DNA from: Sporotomaculum syntrophicum
GTDB taxonomy: Bacteria > Bacillota > Desulfotomaculia > Desulfotomaculales > Desulfallaceae
DNA length: 64,000 nucleotides
Assembly (NCBI RefSeq): GCF_009932395.1
Contig: NZ_LSRS01000001.1
Span: 90,864-154,863 of the forward strand
Direction of reading: 5' to 3'
The notes under the pieces were generated by a model, which saw only the letters and a program-made list of their open reading frames with translations, ran no database searches and was not told the DNA's origin. The first letter of the stretch is position 1. Each line of letters begins with the position of its first letter. The position numbers and the translations under genes were made by a program. This document shows, one piece after another, positions 58,130 through 64,000 of the stretch.

Positions 58130-58450
58130 TTGGATATTGAGGAAATGCAAAGAGCAGTAGATAGCTGGATCGGTCAGTTTGAAGAAGGTTACTGGCCGCC
58201 GCTGGCCATGCTGGCCCGTCTTACCGAAGAAGTCGGAGAACTGGCCAGGGAAGTTAATCACCGTTTTGGTTCCAAGCCCAAAAAACCGGAAGAACCGGAA
58301 GGCGATTTGGAAATGGAACTGGCGGATATATTATTTATTGTTATCTGTTACGCCAACTCACTGGGCATTAACCTTAACGAAGCATTTGTTAAAATGATGG
58401 ACAAATACAAAACCAGGGATTCTAACAGATGGACAAGAAAAAACATATAG
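58130..58450 (+). CDS. MazG-like nucleotide pyrophosphohydrolase
   Basis: A 106-aa all-alpha NTP-PPase of the MazG family. The metal motif E-E-x-x-E is in LTEEVGELAREV and E-x2-D in ELADILFIVICYAN. It probably cleaves non-canonical or excess NTPs. The start is TTG 58130, nine bases after GGGAGTG. An overlapping minus-strand frame at 57992-58261 is rejected. DUF1015 follows 11 nt downstream. Confidence 0.88.
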   Translation: MDIEEMQRAVDSWIGQFEEGYWPPLAMLARLTEEVGELAREVNHRFGSKPKKPEEPEGDLEMELADILFIVICYANSLGINLNEAFVKMMDKYKTRDSNRWTRKNI

Positions 58451-58461
58451 GAGGGAAAAAA

Positions 58462-59772
58462 ATGGCCACCATCACTCCATTTCAAGGCCTTCGTTATGAT
58501 GAAAAAAAAGCCGGTAACATCAAGGAACTGGTAACACCACCCTACGACGTAATCGACGCCGACGCCCAGGAAGGATATTATCAGATTAACCCCTACAACG
58601 TTATTCGCCTGGAATACGGTAAAATTACACCCTCCGATAATGATATGGATAACCGCTACACCCGGGCAGCAGATTTTTTCCGGAAGTGGCAGAGCGAAGG
58701 TATCCTAAAACCGGAGGACCAGCCGGCTATTTACCTTTACCAGCAGCAATTTGATGTGGATGGTAGGACAATGGTGCGCACCGGGATAATATGCCGGGTC
58801 AAACTGGAACCGTACGAAAATGGCGTGGTTTTGCCACACGAAGAAACCATGCCCAAGCATAAAGCCGACCGGCTGGCTCTAATGAAAGCCTGCGGGGCCA
58901 ACTTTAGCCCAATATTCGGGTTATACACCGACCCGGAACGCCAGATTGACCGTTTGCTGCTCAATGCAGTACAAAATACTCCCGGCAGCTTTGATTTTAC
59001 TGATGAGCATGGACTTGGACACAGGCTCTGGGTCATCACCGATCAAGCACTGGTCGAGCAAGTGCAGCAATTAATGCAGGAGCAGCGCATTTTTATTGCT
59101 GATGGTCACCACCGGTACGAAACTGCGTTAAATTATGCCCTGCAAAATCCCGACAATATTGCTGCCGGTTCAATTATGATGACTCTGGTTAATCTATATG
59201 ACCCCGGTCTGGTTATCTTACCCACCCACCGGATGGTTGTGGAAAGCAATGTGGACAAGCAACAACTGCTGGCGAATTTACAGGAGGACTTCGCAGTAGA
59301 AAAGATTACTGCCACAGACGTAGGTCAAATTACTGAATTAATGAATCGTTTAGCAGAATTTCAGGGCAATGGCGGCACCGCTCACCGCCAGGTCTTCGGA
59401 CTGTATACGGGGGAAAACACATATTATACATTAACCCTGCATGATGAAGAGATTATAAATCGTAAAATGCCCGCTGAAAAGTCAACTGCCTGGCGCCGGC
59501 TGGATGTATCGATTTTGCAAAAACTAATCCTGGAAAACCAGCTGGGTATAGATATGCAGACTGTGGCCGCCGGTGATGTAATCAAATACACCCGGGACGC
59601 CCAAGAAGCAATTCAAGCGGTGGATCAGGGACAATGCCAGATGTCCTTTTTAATGAATCCCACACTTATTGCAGAAGTTACCGAAGTAGCCACCAATGGG
59701 GAAAAAATGCCGCAAAAATCAACCTTCTTTTACCCCAAGCTGATCACCGGTTTGGTAATCAACAAGTTTTAA
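58462..59772 (+). CDS. DUF1015 family protein
   Basis: A 436-aa DUF1015 protein. The family starts with ATITPFQGLRYD, ...LVTPPYDVIDADAQEGYY, and later has the metal-like motif IADGHHRYETALNYA. It is described in some genomes as a SerK-like kinase: related enzymes are ADP-dependent serine kinases, and the signature IADGHHRYE is shared with them. The start is ATG 58462 after AGGAGGG; the in-frame ATG at 58429 overlaps mazG. Co-transcribed with mazG. Confidence 0.85.
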   Translation: MATITPFQGLRYDEKKAGNIKELVTPPYDVIDADAQEGYYQINPYNVIRLEYGKITPSDNDMDNRYTRAADFFRKWQSEGILKPEDQPAIYLYQQQFDVDGRTMVRTGIICRVKLEPYENGVVLPHEETMPKHKADRLALMKACGANFSPIFGLYTDPERQIDRLLLNAVQNTPGSFDFTDEHGLGHRLWVITDQALVEQVQQLMQEQRIFIADGHHRYETALNYALQNPDNIAAGSIMMTLVNLYDPGLVILPTHRMVVESNVDKQQLLANLQEDFAVEKITATDVGQITELMNRLAEFQGNGGTAHRQVFGLYTGENTYYTLTLHDEEIINRKMPAEKSTAWRRLDVSILQKLILENQLGIDMQTVAAGDVIKYTRDAQEAIQAVDQGQCQMSFLMNPTLIAEVTEVATNGEKMPQKSTFFYPKLITGLVINKF

Positions 59773-59801
59773 TTTACAAGACAACTTAATTCCAAGGCCA
59801 A

Positions 59802-59836
59802 AGAAGGGGACAGAATACCCGTACCTGTCCCCTTCT
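59802..59836. repeat. Inverted repeat downstream of DUF1015
   Basis: AGAAGGGGACAG (59802-59813) and its complement 59825-59836 with an 11-nt loop. It shares GGGGAC with the arms of the RAYT repeats but not the rest. It has no T run, so it is more a dispersed palindrome than a terminator. It lies between two convergent transcripts. Confidence 0.6.
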
Positions 59837-59871
59837 AAAATCATTTCAACTGCAGAAAAAAGCGGTTAGTG

Positions 59872-60021
59872 TTAGGGTATTGGACGATAGTGTCCGCACA
59901 ATGAACGGTCAGCCTGACGGTTAGGATAATTGCTTCGCAGTTTAACAAATACTTTGGATGCATTACATTTCATTTGATTATTAAAACGGCAATCTTCGAT
60001 GAAACAATTTACCCTGCTCAT
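59872..60021 (-). CDS. DUF1540-like 49-aa small cysteine protein
   Basis: A short real-looking gene on the minus strand: MSRVNCFIEDCRFNNQMKCN and further ASKVFVKL, ending CGHYRPIP. Four cysteines (6, 11, 19, 42) in the order C-x4-C-x7-C-x22-C, with N residues and the C-terminal C-x-x-Y, match DUF1540 proteins, which are small (often duplicated) metal-binding-like domains of Firmicutes. The ATG has AAGGAAGGT six bases upstream. It is 14 nt downstream of the UbiB gene stop in the same direction, so probably co-transcribed. Confidence 0.75.
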   Translation of the reverse strand: MSRVNCFIEDCRFNNQMKCNASKVFVKLRSNYPNRQADRSLCGHYRPIP

Positions 60022-60035
60022 ATCAGTACCTTCCT

Positions 60036-61700
60036 TCAATAGAATTTAGATCTGATGATCATCAGCAGTAACCAGAAGCCCAATATCCCGGCAAATACAA
60101 AACCTATCTCCGCCAGCGGAATTCCCCAAAAAGTAATCCTGTCTTTTATCAACCACGATGAACTAATCACTATCGACCCCACGATAATACTGTACACAAG
60201 GCGGTTTACCATAGTGTTTAATTTTAGAAGCGCCCGTCCAAAATCAGGGTTCTCCGCCTTTACTTTAATTTCCCCTCTGGTGAGCAGTTCAATAATTTGT
60301 CCTAACTGCCCGGGCAGGCGGGTAAAAAGCATATGGTATTCGTTAATATTATCCCGGAAAAACGTTCTTATACTCTCCTGGCTGAACCTGTTCCGCAACA
60401 GTCTTTGTCCCAGCGGCTCAACTACTTGCACAATGCTGATCCCGGGGTCCAGTTGAGTGGCTATACCCTCGGTAATGATTAAGGCTTTCATTACCATACT
60501 AAACTCAACGGGCACCTTAATCCGGTGTCGGTAGGCCAGGTCCATTATGTCCCCCAGCGACTCGGCTGCACTTACCTGTCCCAGGGGAACCTGGTAATAT
60601 TTTTCTCGCAGGTGTTCGATATCCCTTCTTAATTGGTGCATTTTAACATGAGCCGGAACTACACCCAGACTCATAATAGCCTTTAATATTTTCTCGGAAT
60701 CCTTGTGGAGCAAACCAAATACAAGATTGATAATTTTCCCCCGCAACTCGTTTTCCAGGTAACCCATCATGCCAAAATCCAGAAAAGCAAGTTTCCCGCC
60801 CGGCATTGCCAATAAATTACCGGGATGCGGGTCGGCATGAAAGAACCCGTCCATAAGTATTTGCTTCAGCATGGCTTCCACCAAACGGCGGGCTGTTATC
60901 GCAGGATCATGGCCCATTGCAGCCAGGTTGTCTTGGTCCGTAATTTTTACGCCGTCTAAAAACTCAAGAGTAATTACTTTTTTGGTTGTGTAATCCCAGT
61001 ACACATTAGGGATGATAACATACTTCTCGTCAGGAAAATTTAAGGCCAGCGTTTCAGCATGCCTGGCTTCCAGAATAAAATCAAGTTCCTCCTGAAGAAT
61101 ATGTTCAAACTCTTCCACCATCTCGGTAAATTTATAAATCTCTCCCCAGGAAGTATGTCTTTCAGCGAGTCCGGCCAGATCATACAGAATTTCCAAGTCA
61201 ACTTCCATCTTAGCCCGGATACCGGGCCGCTGAACCTTTACAGCCACCCGGCAGCCGTCAATCAACTGCGCCTCGTGCACCTGACCTATGGACGCGGAGG
61301 CCAGTACCGTCGGATTAAAATAACTAAATATTTGAGATAGCTTCCGGCCAAGTTCCAGCTCAAGAAGTTCTCTTATTTCCGTAAATTTTGCCGGGGGTAC
61401 TTGATCTTGTAATTTTTCCAACTCTTTGATATATACCGGGGCAAACAAATCCGACCGGGTGGAAAACAGCTGGCCAAGTTTGATAAAGGTTGGGCCCAAC
61501 TCCTCCAATACCATGCGAAGACGTACTGCTTTAGTTTCTTCGGGAAGGTTATTAGCATCCTTTGGCAGCTGTCCCGTCGGAAAAAATTCCGCCATCCCCA
61601 GACTGTTCAGCAAATAACCAAAGCCGTGCTTAACCAGCACATTGGCTATTTCCCGGTAGCGCCGGAAATGCTTGTACCGCTTTTGCAGATGCAACCGCAA
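60036..61700 (-). CDS. UbiB/ABC1/AarF atypical kinase-like protein
   Basis: A 554-aa ABC1/UbiB family protein. The N-terminal KxGQ motif is in PTFIKLGQLFSTRSDL, the Ala-rich nucleotide loop in LASASIGQVHEAQL, with the catalytic Lys in VAVKVQRPGI, HADPHPGNLLAMPGGKLAFLDFGMMG is the catalytic and metal-binding loop, and two transmembrane helices lie at the C-terminus (LVYSIIVGSIVISSSWL, ...IGFVFAGILGFWLLLMII). Family members are ATPases for quinone synthesis or lipid handling. The start is TTG 61700, five bases after GGGGGTG. The DUF1540-like gene follows it. Confidence 0.9.
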   Translation of the reverse strand: MRLHLQKRYKHFRRYREIANVLVKHGFGYLLNSLGMAEFFPTGQLPKDANNLPEETKAVRLRMVLEELGPTFIKLGQLFSTRSDLFAPVYIKELEKLQDQVPPAKFTEIRELLELELGRKLSQIFSYFNPTVLASASIGQVHEAQLIDGCRVAVKVQRPGIRAKMEVDLEILYDLAGLAERHTSWGEIYKFTEMVEEFEHILQEELDFILEARHAETLALNFPDEKYVIIPNVYWDYTTKKVITLEFLDGVKITDQDNLAAMGHDPAITARRLVEAMLKQILMDGFFHADPHPGNLLAMPGGKLAFLDFGMMGYLENELRGKIINLVFGLLHKDSEKILKAIMSLGVVPAHVKMHQLRRDIEHLREKYYQVPLGQVSAAESLGDIMDLAYRHRIKVPVEFSMVMKALIITEGIATQLDPGISIVQVVEPLGQRLLRNRFSQESIRTFFRDNINEYHMLFTRLPGQLGQIIELLTRGEIKVKAENPDFGRALLKLNTMVNRLVYSIIVGSIVISSSWLIKDRITFWGIPLAEIGFVFAGILGFWLLLMIIRSKFY

Positions 61701-61929
61701 AAACACACCCCCTACCACAGGCTCAATTTATATAATGCCTGCATATGCAAATTACATACTTTCACCATAAGCATAACACAGATCAATAACACAGGCGCTA
61801 AGATGAATAAGATAAATTACAGATGCTTTAAAGGCACGGGTATATGAGAACTATGGAGAGTGAAAGGCCCTAATCTTACGGGTGCATATAATACAATAGG
61901 GGTATGATCTGAAGAAAGGATGAAGCGTT

Positions 61930-62709
61930 TTGCAGGTTAGTTTAATACCCGTGGCCACTGCTGCCAATCCGGATGTTTTGCATGAAACCACAACGATTGT
62001 ATTTGATGTATTGCGTGCCACCAGCACCATCGTAACAGCGCTGGCTTCAGGTTACCGGAGAGTCTACCCGGTTGCAGATGCCGGTACTGCCCTGGTCATG
62101 GCTCATAAGCATGGTTTTGTGCCGGCCGGTGAGCGGGGAGGAGATAAAATTGCAGGTTTTCCCCACGGTAATTCACCGCTTGAGTTTATCGGCGGCCCGA
62201 ATGTGGGCATTAGCAACGATGCACAAAAATGCAATGTATTAATCCTTACGACAACCAATGGCACAAAAGCTATTCGCTGGGCTGAATCTGCCTATAAGGT
62301 GTTCACAGGCTCTCTGCTTAATGCCCGTGCTGTAGCCCAGGCTGTCCTTCGGGAAGGGCTGGATGTCAGTTTGGTATGTGCGGGTACAGGGGGGCGCTTT
62401 TCACTTGAAGATACCCTTGGTGCAGGGTTTGTTTTTATGGAAATAATGAAGCACCTCAACGGAGAAGATAGTAGTCGGCTAGCTGCCGGCATGGCTGTAG
62501 ATGACCTGCCCATAGCGGCATATGAATTGGCCCGTTTTTATTATCATGATCCTCTGTCCGGGTTGATGGCTGGACGTCATGGCCAAAGATTGCTGCGCCG
62601 GGGATTGGAGGATGACCTGCGCTGGTGTGCACAGCTTAACCGGTATGATATAGCACCGGTTTTATCCGGGGAATTTATTACCACCGGCAATGACTATACC
62701 AAGCAATAA
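61930..62709 (+). CDS. comB: 2-phosphosulfolactate phosphatase ComB
   Basis: A 259-aa ComB-family phosphatase, which dephosphorylates 2-phospho-3-sulfolactate to sulfolactate. The family motifs are TTTIVFDVLRATSTIVTALASG, LILTTTNGTKAIRWAE, and VCAGTGGRFSLEDTLGAGF. In Bacillus, ComABC homologues make sulfolactate for the spore; in methanogens they lead to coenzyme M. ComA and ComC are not in the window. The start is TTG 61930 with GAAAGGATGA upstream. Confidence 0.9.
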   Translation: MQVSLIPVATAANPDVLHETTTIVFDVLRATSTIVTALASGYRRVYPVADAGTALVMAHKHGFVPAGERGGDKIAGFPHGNSPLEFIGGPNVGISNDAQKCNVLILTTTNGTKAIRWAESAYKVFTGSLLNARAVAQAVLREGLDVSLVCAGTGGRFSLEDTLGAGFVFMEIMKHLNGEDSSRLAAGMAVDDLPIAAYELARFYYHDPLSGLMAGRHGQRLLRRGLEDDLRWCAQLNRYDIAPVLSGEFITTGNDYTKQ

Positions 62710-62715
62710 TGCTTG

Positions 62716-63876
62716 TTAGTTATGCCTCAACATATCAATAACCTTATCATAAAAGGGCCTGTAATTTATTCTGTCGCTGAAGCTGCCGTCGTTAACCGTT
62801 AATATTTCTTTTACCAAAGATTCATGGCCAAGAAATTCAGCAAATGATAGTTTGATAAATTGCACATTATCAGTTAATGCCAGGTAATTATATTTTAATG
62901 TTTTGGATTTACTATTATTTATAACTATTACTTCTTGACCATGGATTAAGCTTTTTTTAAACAAAGCTTTAAAATGAACATCGGCATCAGGAAATGAATA
63001 ACCTACAAATACCACTTTCTTACATGATCTAATTTCCCGCATAGCTTCGCTGAGTATTTGTGAAATCACCGGGTGAGAAATTTTTTTAATATGTGACGGT
63101 GGAATAATCAGTGTTTCAAATTCGGAGGCATCAACCGGGCAATAATGTTTTGCTGAACCACCTTTGTCATTACCATTATCCTTGTCAAACAAGTCTATCT
63201 TGGTATCCCGGGGAGTAAGCAGAACTTGCTTGCAGCAATGGCAATATTTCCAGTTTAAACTGCCGTGACCCTTCATTATTTTCATAGAGGCCTGGTTATT
63301 CCGATAGTACTCAGGTTGTTTTGTTCCGGCAAAATCATAATTCATTAAATGCAAAGCATAATCGATGTTACTCCTGCCGCCATGCACCATGCTAAAGGCA
63401 TCTTCCAGCAGAGTATCATAGTTTAAGGTCAGAATAGCAATATTGGGGTTATACCGGTATATAGCTTCCCAAAAGGCACAGTATGTCCTGCTTTGTTCAT
63501 TTGATTTTACGCTGATCACATAATGAATTAGCTTAATCAGACCTTCTTTAATGGCACGAATCCGGGCATTGGGATATTGGGCACTTAAATGCTCGTCCTG
63601 GCTGATGAAGTAATCTAAAAAGCCGAATACAGTTTCCAGTGTGGGATATATTGGAACCTGATTATCCCAGGCAAAGTTATCTGCGATAAATTCTGTAACA
63701 GATTGACCGGTTTTTGAGTTCCGAATGTCCAAAAGCTCACCGGACATGATGAGTGGCAGTATATCTTTCTGCAGCGGAGCACCATCTGCATAGGACGCTC
63801 CGGCACCAAATACAAATACTACATCCCGGCCCTTGATTTGCTTGTAACTTTTTGAACCGTTTGAATTTATTTTCAT
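62716..63876 (-). CDS. SIR2-like (SIR2_2) protein, possible defence NADase
   Basis: A 386-aa single-domain SIR2_2-type protein. The NAD-binding loop is GAGAS at 24-28 (VVFVFGAGASYADG), TLNYD near 150-154 and the catalytic-like His in GHGS (204) follow, and a CHCC...YC cluster (212-215 and 246) may bind zinc. Late: KKVVFVGYSFPDADVHFKALF. Such SIR2 domains are NADases in ThsA, DSR and other anti-phage systems. No HerA-like ATPase, macrodomain or TIR gene is adjacent within the window; the upstream side is at the window edge. The start is ATG 63876 after GGTGAT. Confidence 0.85.
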   Translation of the reverse strand: MKINSNGSKSYKQIKGRDVVFVFGAGASYADGAPLQKDILPLIMSGELLDIRNSKTGQSVTEFIADNFAWDNQVPIYPTLETVFGFLDYFISQDEHLSAQYPNARIRAIKEGLIKLIHYVISVKSNEQSRTYCAFWEAIYRYNPNIAILTLNYDTLLEDAFSMVHGGRSNIDYALHLMNYDFAGTKQPEYYRNNQASMKIMKGHGSLNWKYCHCCKQVLLTPRDTKIDLFDKDNGNDKGGSAKHYCPVDASEFETLIIPPSHIKKISHPVISQILSEAMREIRSCKKVVFVGYSFPDADVHFKALFKKSLIHGQEVIVINNSKSKTLKYNYLALTDNVQFIKLSFAEFLGHESLVKEILTVNDGSFSDRINYRPFYDKVIDMLRHN

Positions 63877-63899
63877 AACTAATCACCGGTAATGACCAC

Positions 63900-63966
63900 G
63901 ATAGAGTCGAATAGCTCTATCCTTTTTGTTTATAAAACCACCAACTTTGCCGGTGGTTTTTATACG
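63900..63966. terminator. Two adjacent hairpins upstream of the SIR2 gene
   Basis: GATAGAG/CTCTATC (63900-63906, 63915-63921) is followed by CTTTTTG on the plus strand, and AACCACC/GGTGGTT (63938-63959) is followed by TTT on both strands. The second is likely the terminator of a minus-strand gene beyond the window edge. Confidence 0.6.
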
Positions 63967-64000
63967 TCAATTATTTCAGTTTTGTTGTTTGTTTATACCG

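Noticed and set aside
57992-58261. 89-aa minus-strand frame opposite mazG
   Set aside because: Lies antisense to the well-supported MazG gene, has no recognised domain and no ribosome site.

Overview
The window looks like chromosome of an anaerobic, spore-forming Firmicute of the Peptococcaceae/Desulfotomaculum type. This is inferred from content: an intact sporulation sigma factor K, GatCAB amidotransferase, a SAM-riboswitch-controlled aspartate-semialdehyde sulfurtransferase operon of the kind known from sulfate reducers and methanogens, a ykkC-type (PRPP) riboswitch on the purine operon, ComB, and a stand-alone TrpR-like YerC/HisR regulator. Start sites are unusually often TTG or GTG with a good Shine-Dalgarno sequence; many starts below were set on that basis. 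No rRNA, tRNA, CRISPR array or prophage was seen.

Layout. 1-3.9 kb: topB, a REP-associated tyrosine transposase (RAYT) and a MntA/HepT module, separated by four copies of a palindromic repeat; one copy cuts off the HepT toxin gene inside its active-site motif. 3.9-6.4 kb: sigK, a lone second purC, and an orphan Dam-like methylase. 6.5-9.1 kb: promoter, SAM-I riboswitch and a three-gene homocysteine-synthesis operon. 9.1-18.5 kb (minus strand): SGNH hydrolase, DedA protein, pyk-pfkA, dnaE, nth-trmL and a CoA-binding protein. 18.8-28.3 kb: an alpha-glucan-like island (DUF4912 protein, GH57 enzyme, NDP-sugar pyrophosphorylase fused to a degenerate phosphohexomutase, GT4 glycosyltransferase, stand-alone starch-binding module), interrupted by an unrecognised multi-pass membrane protein, a possible 31-aa peptide and an acetate transporter. 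28.5-29.7 kb: NifV-like homocitrate synthase without nif neighbours.

29.9-37.4 kb (minus): pcrA-ligA-gatC-gatA-gatB. 37.5-42.4 kb (minus): yerC/hisR, then hisD-hisB-hisH-hisA-hisF-hisI with a palindrome in front of hisD; hisG, hisC and hisE are not here. 42.7-51.7 kb (minus): PRPP riboswitch, then purE-B-C-F-M-N-H-D; purL, purQ, purS and purK are not here. 51.7-54.9 kb: RMD1/DUF155 membrane protein followed by a small toxin-antitoxin island (VapBC, an XRE-type protein with a near-consensus promoter, Fic with an inhibitory motif). 55-57.2 kb: hpt-guaA purine salvage/GMP synthesis. 57.3-62.7 kb: LolA-like envelope protein, MazG, DUF1015, a 49-aa DUF1540-like protein, UbiB kinase, ComB. 62.7-63.9 kb: a SIR2-like protein, a possible defence gene.

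The genes form a purine block (both purC genes, pur operon, guaA, hpt) sensed through PRPP, a sulfur/methionine block sensed through SAM, and a histidine block that also consumes PRPP and is probably controlled by YerC/HisR. The accessory parts are the RAYT island at the left edge, the TA cluster near 53-55 kb and the SIR2 gene at the right edge.
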